Origin: Mycolicibacterium septicum DSM 44393
GTDB taxonomy: Bacteria > Actinomycetota > Actinomycetes > Mycobacteriales > Mycobacteriaceae
Direction of reading: 5' to 3'
Assembly: GCF_000455325.1 (NCBI RefSeq)
Contig: NZ_HG322951.1
Coordinates: forward strand, 1,963,695-2,027,694
Length of the DNA stretch: 64,000 nt
Shown one piece after another: positions 42,915 through 52,210 of this stretch. A program made the position numbers and the translations under genes. How positions within the stretch are numbered: position 1 is the first letter of the stretch; every line of letters begins with the position of its first letter. The notes below the pieces were generated by a model. That model was not told where the DNA came from. It searched no databases and was given only the letters and a program-made list of their open reading frames with translations.

Positions 42915-44792
42915 ATGTGTGGAATCGTCGGCTACGTCGGGGCGCGCCCGGCCCGCGGCATCGTCGTCGACGCGCTGCGCCGGATGGAATACCGGGGTTA
43001 CGACTCCGCGGGAATCGCGCTGATCGACGACAACGGCGGGTTGACGGTACGTCGCCGCGCCGGACGCCTGGCCAACCTGGAGACCGCCCTCGCCGAGACC
43101 GACGACGGCGTGCTGACCGGCACGACCGGCCTCGGCCACACCCGGTGGGCCACCCACGGCCGGCCCACCGACCGCAACGCACACCCGCACCGCGACGCCG
43201 CGGGCAAGATCGCCGTCGTCCACAACGGCATCATCGAGAACTTCGCCGTCCTGCGCGCGGAGCTGGAAGCCGACGGAGTCGAGTTCGCCAGCGACACCGA
43301 CTCCGAGGTGGCTGTCCACCTTGTGGCCCGTCAGTACGCCAACGGCGACACCGCCGGCGACTTTCCGGCGTCCGTCCTGGCCGTACTGCAGCGCCTGGAA
43401 GGCCACTTCACCCTGGTGTTCGCCAGCGCCGACGATCCGGGCACGATCGTGGCGGCTCGCCGGTCCACCCCGCTCGTCGTCGGCATCGGTGAGAACGAGA
43501 TGTTCGTCGGGTCCGACGTGGCGGCGTTCATCGAGCACACCCGGCACGCCGTGGAGCTCGGCCAGGACCAGGCGGTGGTGCTGACCGCCGACGGCTACCG
43601 GATCACCGACTTCTTCGGCCGCGACGACCTGCAGGCCGGCCGGGACTACCGGGAATTCCATATCGACTGGGACCTCGACGCTGCCGAAAAGGGTGGCTAC
43701 GACTACTTCATGCTCAAGGAGATCGCCGAGCAGCCCGCCGCGGTCGCCGACACCCTGCTGGGGCATTTCGTCGACGGCCGCATCGTGCTCGACGAGCAGC
43801 GCCTGTCCGATCAGGAACTGCGCGAGATCGACAAGGTGTTCATCGTCGCCTGCGGCACCGCCTACCACTCGGGCCTGCTGGCCAAGTACGCCATCGAGCA
43901 CTGGACCCGGCTGCCGGTCGAGGTCGAACTCGCCAGCGAGTTCCGGTACCGCGACCCGGTTCTGGACCGCAGCACCTTGGTGATCGCCATCTCGCAGTCG
44001 GGCGAGACCGCCGACACGCTGGAAGCGGTGCGGCACGCCAAGACCCAGAAGGCCAAGGTGCTGGCGATCTGCAACACCAACGGCAGCCAGATCCCGCGCG
44101 AGGCCGACGCGGTGCTCTACACCCGGGCCGGGCCGGAGATCGGTGTGGCCGCCACCAAGACGTTCCTGGCGCAGATCGCCGCGAACTACCTGGTCGGGCT
44201 GGCGCTGGCACAGGCCCGCGGAACCAAGTACCCCGACGAGGTCGAGCGCGAGTACCACGAGCTGGAGGCCATGCCGGACATGGTCAGCCGGGTCCTGGCC
44301 GGCATCGAGCCGGTGGGGCAGTTGGCGCAGCGGTTCGCGACGTCGCCCACGATCCTGTTCCTGGGGCGGCACGTCGGCTACCCGGTGGCGCTGGAAGGCG
44401 CGCTCAAGCTCAAGGAGCTGGCCTACATGCACGCCGAGGGCTTCGCCGCCGGTGAGCTCAAGCACGGTCCGATCGCCCTGATCGACGAGGACCTGCCGGT
44501 CATCGTGGTGATGCCGTCGCCCAAGAACGCGCAGATGCTGCACGCCAAGCTGCTGTCCAACATCCGAGAGATCCAGGCCCGCGGCGCGGTGACCATCGTG
44601 ATCGCCGAGGAGGGTGACGACACGGTGCGGCCGTACGCCGATCACCTGATCGAGATCCCGGCGGTGTCAACGCTTTTCCAGCCGTTGCTGTCCACCATCC
44701 CGCTGCAGGTGTTCGCGGCCGGGGTGGCCCGGGCGCGCGGGTACGACGTCGACAAGCCGCGCAACCTGGCCAAGTCCGTCACCGTCGAGTAG
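42915..44792 (+). CDS. glmS: Glutamine-fructose-6-phosphate aminotransferase GlmS
   Basis: 625 residues. N-terminal nucleophile Cys2 (MCGIVGYVGAR), glutaminase domain to about 240, two SIS sugar-isomerase domains (ISQSGETADTLEAV; FLGRHVGYPVALEGALKLKELAYMHAEG), and C-terminal DKPRNLAKSVTVE. Makes glucosamine-6-phosphate, the substrate of GlmM (22683). Start ATG 42915; twenty upstream codons are not conserved. No glmS ribozyme-like element is seen upstream. Confidence 0.97.
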   Translation: MCGIVGYVGARPARGIVVDALRRMEYRGYDSAGIALIDDNGGLTVRRRAGRLANLETALAETDDGVLTGTTGLGHTRWATHGRPTDRNAHPHRDAAGKIAVVHNGIIENFAVLRAELEADGVEFASDTDSEVAVHLVARQYANGDTAGDFPASVLAVLQRLEGHFTLVFASADDPGTIVAARRSTPLVVGIGENEMFVGSDVAAFIEHTRHAVELGQDQAVVLTADGYRITDFFGRDDLQAGRDYREFHIDWDLDAAEKGGYDYFMLKEIAEQPAAVADTLLGHFVDGRIVLDEQRLSDQELREIDKVFIVACGTAYHSGLLAKYAIEHWTRLPVEVELASEFRYRDPVLDRSTLVIAISQSGETADTLEAVRHAKTQKAKVLAICNTNGSQIPREADAVLYTRAGPEIGVAATKTFLAQIAANYLVGLALAQARGTKYPDEVEREYHELEAMPDMVSRVLAGIEPVGQLAQRFATSPTILFLGRHVGYPVALEGALKLKELAYMHAEGFAAGELKHGPIALIDEDLPVIVVMPSPKNAQMLHAKLLSNIREIQARGAVTIVIAEEGDDTVRPYADHLIEIPAVSTLFQPLLSTIPLQVFAAGVARARGYDVDKPRNLAKSVTVE

Positions 44793-44817
44793 TTCTGCCA
44801 CTCGACGCGGAGGTCTG

Positions 44818-45771
44818 ATGGATCTGCGGGTTCCCACGGTCAACATCGCCGGGCGGTGGGACCGCAGTGGGCTGGGAGCGTTCGTCTCCGACGCCGCGTT
44901 CGAGCATTTCCTGGGCGCCTACCGGGCCGGGATGGCGGCCTTGCCGCCGTTCGAACTGTTCGACGTGCCAACCTCATTCGGGACCGTGCGGGCCTACCGC
45001 TTCGCCGGGCCGGGGGATGGCACCCCGGTCGTCCTGCTGCCGGGCCGTAACGCGTCGACGCCGATGTATGAAACCAACCTCGGGCCGTTGCTGGAACGCC
45101 GCACCGTGTACGGCATCGATCTGCTCGGTGAGGCCGGTCTGTCGGTGCAGCACAAGCCGATTCGTGATGCCCGGGACCAGGCACAGTGGCTGGATGAGGC
45201 GCTGGCCGGCCTCGGGCTGGACAAGGCCCATCTGCTCGGGGTGTCGATGGGCGGCTGGACGGCCGTGAATGGTGGTGTACACGGATCCGGCCGGATCGCG
45301 TCGCTCACCTTGTTGGACCCGGTGTTCACCTTCTCCGGTGTTCCGGTCAAGGCGATACTGGCCTCGGTGGCATTGTTCGCGCCGGGCGTGCCCGAGCGTT
45401 GGCGCAGGCGCGTGCAGAGCTGGATTGCCGGGGGTGCCGATGTGGATGCCGCCGAGGTGGTGGCCGCACTGATCTCCGCGGGTTCAACGGATTTCACGCT
45501 GCGCACGCCGATGCCGAAGCTGTTCAGCGATGAGCAATTGCGGGGGATCGACGTGCCGGTGCTGGCGTTGATCGCGGGCCGCAGCGTCATGCTCAACCCG
45601 ACACGCGCCGTCGCACGGGCGCGAGAGATGTTGGCGCGTGGTGAGATCGAGCTCTGGTCCGACGCTTCTCACGCCATCAACGGCGAATACCCGGATGAGA
45701 TTGCGCAACGGGCGGGCCGGTTCTGGGACGGTCTTCAGGTGCGGATCACCGATGGCCCCAGCGCTTCATAG
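44818..45771 (+). CDS. Alpha/beta hydrolase
   Basis: 317 residues, ATG 44818 with GGAGG 6 nt upstream. Nucleophile elbow GVSMGG near residue 143, C-terminal His in SDASHAINGEYPDEI near 284, acid likely in ALIAGRSVM region. Substrate unknown. It overlaps the convergent DeoR regulator by 37 bp. Confidence 0.83.
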   Translation: MDLRVPTVNIAGRWDRSGLGAFVSDAAFEHFLGAYRAGMAALPPFELFDVPTSFGTVRAYRFAGPGDGTPVVLLPGRNASTPMYETNLGPLLERRTVYGIDLLGEAGLSVQHKPIRDARDQAQWLDEALAGLGLDKAHLLGVSMGGWTAVNGGVHGSGRIASLTLLDPVFTFSGVPVKAILASVALFAPGVPERWRRRVQSWIAGGADVDAAEVVAALISAGSTDFTLRTPMPKLFSDEQLRGIDVPVLALIAGRSVMLNPTRAVARAREMLARGEIELWSDASHAINGEYPDEIAQRAGRFWDGLQVRITDGPSAS

Positions 45772-46502
45772 CGCTGTGCTTCCTCCGCGGGCAACTCGGT
45801 GCCGGTGACGACCGACTCGAAATCGGAGACGTCTGCGAACCGGCAGAAACTCGTTTCCCCGAACTTGGAATGCGCCGCCACCAGTACACACCGTTGCGTA
45901 ACCTTGACCGCTGTCTGCTTCACCGCTGCCACTGCGGGATCCGGTGTGGTGAGGCCGTGTTCGACCGTGATCCCGTTGGTGCCGAGAAAGGCGATGTCGA
46001 TCACCAGGCTGTTCAGTCGCTCCACCGCCCACTGGTCGACGGTGGCCAGGGTGCGTCCTCGCATGCGGCCACCGATCATCAGGACGGTGACGGTCTCGCT
46101 GTGTGCCAGCGCCTCGGCGGCCAGCAGCGATGATGTCACCACCGTCAGTTCCTCGTCGGCGAGCTGTTCGGCGATCAGCCGTGGCGTGAAACCCTCGTCC
46201 AGGTAGACGGTTTCGGCGCCGTGCAACAGGTGTGCCGCCGCGGCAGCGATGCGGTGCTTCTGGGCCAGGTCTACCTGGCTGCGGTATTCGACGGTGGATT
46301 CGAACGCCGCGGTCTCCAGTGGGATCGCTCCGCCGTGTACACGTTTGAGCAGCCGTCTCCCGGCCAGTGCCTTGAGGTCGCGGCGGATGGTCTCGGCCGC
46401 GACGTCGAGTTCCTCGGCCAGCGTCAGCACGTCGACGCGGCCCCGGCTGCGCGCGAACTCGACGATGCGACTCTGGCGGGTATCTGAATCCACGCTTGCC
46501 AT
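45735..46502 (-). CDS. DeoR-family transcriptional repressor of the polyol PTS module
   Basis: 255 residues. DeoR HTH near residues 22-55 (VDVLTLAEELDVAAETIRRDLKALAGRRLLKRVHGGA), then the sugar-phosphate sensing domain (LDEGFTPRLIAEQL, AFLGTNGI, AHSKFGETSF). It is immediately upstream of, and co-directional with, nothing else; the PTS gene follows its own 5' side in the same direction (gap 26 bp), so it is the last gene of the PTS unit. Expected inducer: a polyol phosphate. Confidence 0.87.
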   Translation of the reverse strand: MASVDSDTRQSRIVEFARSRGRVDVLTLAEELDVAAETIRRDLKALAGRRLLKRVHGGAIPLETAAFESTVEYRSQVDLAQKHRIAAAAAHLLHGAETVYLDEGFTPRLIAEQLADEELTVVTSSLLAAEALAHSETVTVLMIGGRMRGRTLATVDQWAVERLNSLVIDIAFLGTNGITVEHGLTTPDPAVAAVKQTAVKVTQRCVLVAAHSKFGETSFCRFADVSDFESVVTGTELPAEEAQRYEALGPSVIRT

Positions 46503-46528
46503 TCTGGGGCACCCGGGTGCGGCGTCGG

Positions 46529-48478
46529 CTATTTGCTGTCGGAAAGCACCGCGCGCACGTCGTCGGCGCTGGTCGCCGCCCGCAGCCGGGCCACCTCGTC
46601 CTTGTCGAGGAACACGTGCGCGATCTTGGTCAGCAGTGCCATGTGGTCGTTGCCCAGTCCGGCAATGCCGACGACGAACTCGGCGGGCTTGCCGTTCCAG
46701 TCGATCGGTTCGGGGTAGCGAACGAACGAGATCCCGGTGCGGCGGATCGCGGTCTTGGCCTCGTTGGTGCCGTGCGGGATGGCCAGACCGTTGCCCATGT
46801 AGGTCGACACCGACTTCTCCCGCTCGTGCATGGCATCCACGTAGGCCGGCTCGACGGCGTCGGCAGCGACCAACAGGGCACCCGCCTCGTCGATGGCGGC
46901 GTCCGCCGAGGTGGCGGTGCCGGCCAGCACGATCGAATCGAGGGGCAGCAGGTCGTCTGCTTTGTCCACGGGTTCCTCGGGTGGCGCTGCACCACTGGCA
47001 GAGTTCGTGTCACCGAGCATCTCGACGATCTCGTCGTAGCGGGGTGAACTCATGAAGTCCTCCACCGAGACGTGGACGGCCGAACCGGTTTTCAGGCGGG
47101 CCCGGTCGGTCAGGTCGCGGTGGGTGACCACCAGGTCATAGGTGTCGGTGAGATTGGCGATCGACTGGTTGGTCACGGTGATGTCGCCGAATCCCGCGGA
47201 CCGGATCTTCTTGCGCAGCACGGACGCTCCCATCGCCGAGGATCCCATGCCGGCGTCACAGGCGAACACGATGTTGCGCACCGGACCGCGGGGCGTACCG
47301 ACCAGGGCGGAAGCCACGCTGGACTTCTTGCCCTTGAGCGCCTCCATCTCGGCGGTCGCCGCGGCGAGATCGGTTTCGCTGTCGGCACGATCGGTCTTGA
47401 GCAGCAGTGAGGCGACGGCGAACGAGACGGCGGTGGCCGCGAGCACCGACAACGTCACGCCGAGGAAGCTGCCGCTGGCAGTCTGCGCGTAGATCGCGAT
47501 GATCGAGCCGGGTGCGGCCGGGGCGCGCAAACCGGAACCGAACAGCACGTTGACGAAGACGCCGGTCATGCCGCCGAGGATGGTGGCGGCGATCAGCTTG
47601 GGCTTCATCAGCACGTACGGGAAGTAGATCTCGTGGATGCCGCCGAAGAACTGGATGATCGCGGCGCCCGGTGCCGAGGCGCGGGCGGCGCCCCGGCCGA
47701 ACACCATGAACGCCAACAGGACTCCCAGGCCCGGACCGGGATTGGTCTCAAGCAGGAACAGAATCGACTTGCCGGTGTCCAGTGCCTGGGTGGTGCCCAG
47801 CGGGGTCAGCACGCCGTGGTTGATGGCGTTGTTGAGGAACAGCACCTTCGCCGGTTCGATGAGCACCGAGGTCAGGGGCAGCAGGTCATTGTTGACCAGG
47901 AAGTCCACCGCGTGTCCGGCGGCACGGGTGAACGAGGACACGATCGGTCCGATACCGAAGAAGCCGAAGATGGCCAGCAGCATGCCCAGGATGCCGGCGG
48001 AGAAGTTGTCGACGAGCATCTCGAAACCGGGCCGGATCTTGCCCTCCCACAGCGCGTCTGCCTTCTTCATCGCCCAGCCGCCCAGCGGCCCCATGATCAT
48101 CGCGCCCATGAACATCGGGACGTCGGCGCCGGCGACCACCCCCATGGTGGCGATCGCGCCGACGACGGCGCCGCGGTTGCCGTGGATCATCCGGCCACCG
48201 GTGTATCCGATCAGGACGGGCAGCAGGTAGGTGATCATCGGGCCGACGATGCCTGCGCCGTCATAGCTGCCCCAGCCGCCGATCCTGGCCACCCAGCCGT
48301 CGGGGTCCCTGAGTCCGGAGAAGATGGCCTGCAGCCAGCCCTGCTCGATGAACAGGGCCGTGATCAGGCCCCAGGCGATGAAGGCGCCGATGTTCGGCAT
48401 CACCATGTTCGACAGCGAGGTGCCCAGCTTCTGCACGTGCACCCGGACCCCGGTGCGTGGCGCTTCGACAGTGGACAT
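46529..48478 (-). CDS. mtlA: PTS mannitol-type transporter EIICBA
   Basis: 649 residues from ATG 48478. EIIC: about ten membrane segments over residues 20-345 (GAFIAWGLITALFIEQGW, GGIHEIYFPYVLMKPKL). EIIB: phosphorylated Cys in VFACDAGMGSSAMGAS. EIIA: His in GLAIPHGTNEAK near 570. All three domains are fused, as in the full-length MtlA type. Imports and phosphorylates mannitol or a related hexitol; EI and HPr must be elsewhere. The Zn-dehydrogenase gene diverges from it. Confidence 0.9.
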   Translation of the reverse strand: MSTVEAPRTGVRVHVQKLGTSLSNMVMPNIGAFIAWGLITALFIEQGWLQAIFSGLRDPDGWVARIGGWGSYDGAGIVGPMITYLLPVLIGYTGGRMIHGNRGAVVGAIATMGVVAGADVPMFMGAMIMGPLGGWAMKKADALWEGKIRPGFEMLVDNFSAGILGMLLAIFGFFGIGPIVSSFTRAAGHAVDFLVNNDLLPLTSVLIEPAKVLFLNNAINHGVLTPLGTTQALDTGKSILFLLETNPGPGLGVLLAFMVFGRGAARASAPGAAIIQFFGGIHEIYFPYVLMKPKLIAATILGGMTGVFVNVLFGSGLRAPAAPGSIIAIYAQTASGSFLGVTLSVLAATAVSFAVASLLLKTDRADSETDLAAATAEMEALKGKKSSVASALVGTPRGPVRNIVFACDAGMGSSAMGASVLRKKIRSAGFGDITVTNQSIANLTDTYDLVVTHRDLTDRARLKTGSAVHVSVEDFMSSPRYDEIVEMLGDTNSASGAAPPEEPVDKADDLLPLDSIVLAGTATSADAAIDEAGALLVAADAVEPAYVDAMHEREKSVSTYMGNGLAIPHGTNEAKTAIRRTGISFVRYPEPIDWNGKPAEFVVGIAGLGNDHMALLTKIAHVFLDKDEVARLRAATSADDVRAVLSDSK

Positions 48479-48550
48479 CTGACGACCTCCGATCTTGCCG
48501 GCTGCTGGGTGACGCCGGTCACATGTACACCCAGTACACCGCACAAGTGG

Positions 48551-48560
48551 GCACTAGTGC
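48551..48560. promoter_or_regulatory. Palindrome GCACTAGTGC in the PTS/dehydrogenase intergenic region
   Basis: Perfect 10-bp palindrome near the middle of the 192-bp divergent region. With the flanking GTGGGCACTAGTGCAAGC sequence it is a candidate DeoR operator that would control both directions. No other gene is seen in 48479-48670. Confidence 0.35.
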
Positions 48561-48670
48561 AAGCAATCGGGCTTAAATGGGCGCCAGAAAATGTGGTTTT
48601 GTGACCGGATTGGCGTTAGGGTGCTGATACCAACCCGGTGACCTAGTCCCTGTGAGTCGAGAGGACCGCC

Positions 48671-49750
48671 ATGAAAGCCCTGCGCTACTACGCCCCAGAG
48701 GACGTCCGCCTGGAGGATGTGCCAGAGCCGCAGTGCGGCCCCGACGAGGTGAAGATCCGGGTGCGCAACTGTTCCACCTGCGGCACCGACGTCAAGATCC
48801 TGCACAACGGGCACCAGAACCTGACGCCGCCGCGCACCATCGGCCACGAGATCGCCGGTGACATCGTCGAGGTGGGGGCCGACGTGAATTCCTCCTATGG
48901 CACCGATTGGGCCGAGGGCGACCGAGTTCAGGTGATCGCCGCGGTCCCCTGCGGAGAATGTCACGAGTGCCGCAAGGGCTGGATGGCCGTGTGTCAGAAC
49001 CAGACATCGATGGGCTACCAGTACGACGGCGGGTTCGCCGAGTACATGATCGTTCCGCGTCAGGTGCTCAAAGTCGACGGGCTGAACCGGATTCCGGACA
49101 ATGTCGGCTACGACGAGGCGTCGGCGGCAGAACCGTTCGCGTGCGCGATCAACGCGCAGGATCTGCTCGGTATCGAAGAGGGCGACACCGTCGTGGTGTT
49201 CGGCGCCGGCCCCATCGGCTGCATGCACATCCGCATCGCGCGCGGTGTACACAACTGCGGCCCGGTCTATCTCGTCGACGTGAACGCCGGCCGGCTCAAG
49301 ATCTCTGCCGACGCGGTGCATCCCGATGAGGTGATCAACGCCGCCGAGGTCGACGTCGTCGAGAAGGTGATGGAACTGACCGGCGGCCGCGGCGCCGACG
49401 TCGTCATCACCGCCACCGCGGCCAACGTCACCCAGGAACAGGCCATCGCCATGGCGGCCCGAAACGGGCGCATCTCGTTCTTCGGCGGACTGCCCAAGAC
49501 CAACCCGACCATCACGTGCGATTCGAATGTGGTGCACTACCGGCAGTTACACATCCACGGGGCCAACGGCTCCGCGCCGGAGCACAACAAGCGTGCGTTG
49601 CAGTACATCTCGACCGGTCAGGTGCCGGTGAAGGACCTCATCACGCGCCATATCCCGCTCGACGACGTGCTCGACGCGTTCTCGATCGTGCAGAACGGTG
49701 AGGCCATCAAGGTGACGGTCGAGCCTGCCGCAGCCACAGCGTCGGTCTGA
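48671..49750 (+). CDS. Zinc-dependent polyol (phosphate) dehydrogenase, sorbitol-dehydrogenase type
   Basis: 359 residues. Zinc ligands in CSTCGTDVKI and GHEIAG, structural lobe CGECHECRKGWMAVC, Rossmann GAGPIGCMHIRIA. Medium-chain family, closest in layout to sorbitol/galactitol-phosphate dehydrogenases. Diverges from the PTS gene, so it probably oxidises the imported polyol phosphate. MtlD (mannitol-1-phosphate dehydrogenase) is normally a different family and is absent here. Its 3' end is overlapped by 133 bp by the transporter gene on the other strand. Confidence 0.87.
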   Translation: MKALRYYAPEDVRLEDVPEPQCGPDEVKIRVRNCSTCGTDVKILHNGHQNLTPPRTIGHEIAGDIVEVGADVNSSYGTDWAEGDRVQVIAAVPCGECHECRKGWMAVCQNQTSMGYQYDGGFAEYMIVPRQVLKVDGLNRIPDNVGYDEASAAEPFACAINAQDLLGIEEGDTVVVFGAGPIGCMHIRIARGVHNCGPVYLVDVNAGRLKISADAVHPDEVINAAEVDVVEKVMELTGGRGADVVITATAANVTQEQAIAMAARNGRISFFGGLPKTNPTITCDSNVVHYRQLHIHGANGSAPEHNKRALQYISTGQVPVKDLITRHIPLDDVLDAFSIVQNGEAIKVTVEPAAATASV

Positions 49751-50616
49751 CGGCGCGGTCCGTCGCCCAGGCCCCATGCGAGCCCTGCGGCAATCAATCC
49801 GATACCCGCCCACACCGCTCCCGCGGGCAGTGCGCCGGTGACGGGTATGCCGATCACGGCGGCGGCTACCGGCGCCACTCCCGTGAGCAGCCCGGCCCGC
49901 CCGGCGCCCAGCGTGCGCACGCACGTGTACCAGAGGACGAACGCGACGGCGGTGACGCACACCGCCAGATAGCCGATCGCCAGGATCTCGCCGGCGTTAA
50001 AATAGCTTGCCGCCCTCCATCCCTCGGTGCTCAGCGCGAGCACGCCGAACATCGCGGCGGCCATCCAGGTGGTGTGCACCGATACACCCGCCGGACCCTG
50101 CGAGGACAGCACCGGCACGGCCAGCAGCGTGAAGCCGGCCTCGCAGCCGAAAACGACCACTGCCCAGAGCAGTCCGATGGCATCGGCGCGGCCCAGGCCC
50201 TCGACGATGACCGCCCCGACGCTGACGACCACAGCGGCGGTCAGCACCCGGGTCCGGGCGCGGTGCCCTTCGAGTAGGGGGCCGAGGGCGGCCAGTGCCA
50301 ACGGCACGCACGCCACCGCGACCGCCAGGACCGCGGGCTCGGCGTGGCGCGATCCGTGCACGAGGGCCACGTTGAACAACACCAGGCCGGTGACGGTGAC
50401 GCCCAGCAGCCAGAGCCACTCCGTGCCCTGCGGGCGACGCAGGTGCCGGCCGGTCAGCCGGACCCACGCGAGCAGCAGCACGCACGCAATGGCGTAGCGC
50501 AGGGCCTGGGCGGTGTGCAGTGGCGCGTCGGCGAGCACACCCGAGACGGCCACGCTGCCGCCGACGAACATCATGCCGAGTGCGCCGGACAGGCCGGCGC
50601 GGGTGGGGCTGGACAT
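49618..50616 (-). CDS. EamA-family (DMT) transporter, C-terminally extended
   Basis: 332 residues from ATG 50616 with about ten membrane helices, two EamA repeats (GGSVAVSGVLADAPLHTAQALRYAIACVLL; VALVHGSRHAEPAVLAVAVACVPL). The recognisable fold ends near GLAWGLGDGPRR (nucleotide about 49760). The remaining 45 residues are the antisense of the dehydrogenase gene and look non-native (TIENASSTSSSGIWRVM), so an ancestral stop was probably lost. It diverges from a MocR regulator, a common actinobacterial pairing for metabolite exporters. Confidence 0.83.
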   Translation of the reverse strand: MSSPTRAGLSGALGMMFVGGSVAVSGVLADAPLHTAQALRYAIACVLLLAWVRLTGRHLRRPQGTEWLWLLGVTVTGLVLFNVALVHGSRHAEPAVLAVAVACVPLALAALGPLLEGHRARTRVLTAAVVVSVGAVIVEGLGRADAIGLLWAVVVFGCEAGFTLLAVPVLSSQGPAGVSVHTTWMAAAMFGVLALSTEGWRAASYFNAGEILAIGYLAVCVTAVAFVLWYTCVRTLGAGRAGLLTGVAPVAAAVIGIPVTGALPAGAVWAGIGLIAAGLAWGLGDGPRRQTDAVAAAGSTVTLMASPFCTIENASSTSSSGIWRVMRSFTGT

Positions 50617-50638
50617 GCTCCCAGGCTGGCGCCAATAT

Positions 50639-50666
50639 GGTCCAACAAGTAGATCCAAGTTTGGAC
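50639..50666. promoter_or_regulatory. GGTCCAA/GATCCAA direct repeats plus inverted TTGGAC, MocR operator candidate
   Basis: GGTCCAA at 50639-50645 and GATCCAA at 50652-50658 (13 bp apart), with TCCAA-GT-TTGGA (50654-50665) as an inverted copy, all in the 57-bp EamA/MocR divergent region. Fits the direct-plus-inverted layout of MocR sites. Confidence 0.5.
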
Positions 50667-50673
50667 AACTGTC

Positions 50674-52086
50674 ATGGACCAAATTGTGGGTGCAGATTTT
50701 CTGCAGCTCGACCCGGCGACCGCCCCGGCGCGCGGACTCACCGACTGGCTCGCGGATGCGCTGCGCACCGCGATCGCCGACGGGAGGCTCACCCCGGGCA
50801 CCCGCTTTCCGCCGACCCGGGCGCTGGCCGGCGAACTCGCCGTATCCCGCGGTGTGGTCGTCGAGGCCTATCGGCGCCTGGCCGACGAGGGTCTGGTCAG
50901 CGGGCACTCGGGAGGGGGCACCCACGTTCTCGCGCAGCCGGTCCGGCGGCCCCGGGCAGAACCCACGCCGCCGCCATCGACGGTGTCGCGTCTGCCGCGG
51001 CCCCGCCTGCCCGCCGGTGAAGGAATCGATCTCTCGCCAGGTGTGCCCGATCTGTCGGCGTTCCCGCGCAGCACCTGGCTGCGCGCCGAGCGCGCGGTGC
51101 TGGCCGAGACCTCGCCGGAAGACCTCGGCTACGGAGACCCCCGCGGTCATCCGCGGCTACGGGCGGCACTCGCGCCATGGCTGGCCCGGGCCCGCGGCCT
51201 GCGGATCGAACCCGACGAGATCCTGGTGGTCGCGGGCGTCGCCCAGGCCGTCGCCCTTCTCGCCCGGCAGCTCTGCGGCGAAGGCCTCGACGCGATCGCC
51301 GTCGAGGATCCCGGCTCGCGCGGGGCGGTCGACGAACTCGAATACTGGGGTCTGCGCCCGGTGCCGGTCTCCGTCGACGACGACGGCATCCGCATCACGG
51401 AGCTGGCCGCCACCGGCGCACCCACGGTCTTCCTGACCCCGGCGCATCAGTTCCCGACGGGCGTGGTGCTCGGTCCGCACCGGCGCCGGGAGCTACTCGA
51501 GTGGGACGGGGAGCTGATCATCGAAGACGACTACGACGCCGAATATCGCTATGACCGGGCACCCGTCCCGGCCCTGCACCCGTCGGCGCCCGATCGGATC
51601 GCGTACGCCGGCAGCACCTCGAAAAGCCTGGCGCCCGCGCTGCGCCTGGGTTGGGTGATCGCGCCGCCGCGGCGCCGCCCGGACCTGGTGGCAGCCAAGC
51701 ACGCCACCGACCTCGGCAGCCCGACCCTGCCGCAGCTGGTGCTCGCCCGGTTGCTGGAGTCGGGCGAGTACGACCGGCATGTCCGGCTGATGCGCACCCG
51801 GCACCGGGCCCGGCGCGACGCGCTGCTGGACGTGTTGTCGGTCGCGATGCCCGCGGCGAAGGTGAGCGGTGTTGCCGCCGGTCTGCACCTGCTCGTCACG
51901 CTGCCCGACGAAATCGACGATGCCGCGTTGGCCGACGATCTGCGAGCCGCCGGCGTCCTCGTGCATCCCGTGTCGTGGCACCGGCGGCTACCCGGACCAC
52001 CCGGCCTGGTCCTCGGGTACGCGTCGCACCCACCCGACCGGTTGCGCGAAGCCGCAGCCACCATCGCGCGGATCGCGCGAAAGTGA
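50674..52086 (+). CDS. MocR-family transcriptional regulator
   Basis: 470 residues. GntR winged helix near residues 38-90 (TRFPPTRALAGELAVSRGVVVEAYRRLADEGLVSG), aminotransferase-like domain with IIEDDYDAEYRYD and PLP lysine in AGSTSKSLAPALRLGW. It diverges from the EamA transporter and is its likely PLP-sensing regulator. It is similar to, but clearly different from, the one at 27379. Confidence 0.88.
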   Translation: MDQIVGADFLQLDPATAPARGLTDWLADALRTAIADGRLTPGTRFPPTRALAGELAVSRGVVVEAYRRLADEGLVSGHSGGGTHVLAQPVRRPRAEPTPPPSTVSRLPRPRLPAGEGIDLSPGVPDLSAFPRSTWLRAERAVLAETSPEDLGYGDPRGHPRLRAALAPWLARARGLRIEPDEILVVAGVAQAVALLARQLCGEGLDAIAVEDPGSRGAVDELEYWGLRPVPVSVDDDGIRITELAATGAPTVFLTPAHQFPTGVVLGPHRRRELLEWDGELIIEDDYDAEYRYDRAPVPALHPSAPDRIAYAGSTSKSLAPALRLGWVIAPPRRRPDLVAAKHATDLGSPTLPQLVLARLLESGEYDRHVRLMRTRHRARRDALLDVLSVAMPAAKVSGVAAGLHLLVTLPDEIDDAALADDLRAAGVLVHPVSWHRRLPGPPGLVLGYASHPPDRLREAAATIARIARK

Positions 52087-52134
52087 CGCAGTGGTCGTTC
52101 CCGCGCGTCGGTAGCAGCCATAGCGTCACTTTCG
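52078..52134 (+). repeat. Inverted repeat CGAAAGTGACGC...GCGTCACTTTCG around the MocR stop
   Basis: Two perfect 12-bp arms (52078-52089 and 52123-52134) with 33 nt between. The left arm includes the last codons and the stop of the MocR gene. It may act as a terminator before nnr, or be one copy of a dispersed intergenic element. Confidence 0.6.
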
Positions 52135-52210
52135 GTGACGTCCCGAGCAAACACACGTAACCTGTTGGCGCGCGGCAAAGTCGAACACATCTCGAGTGGA
52201 ACGGGAGCTG

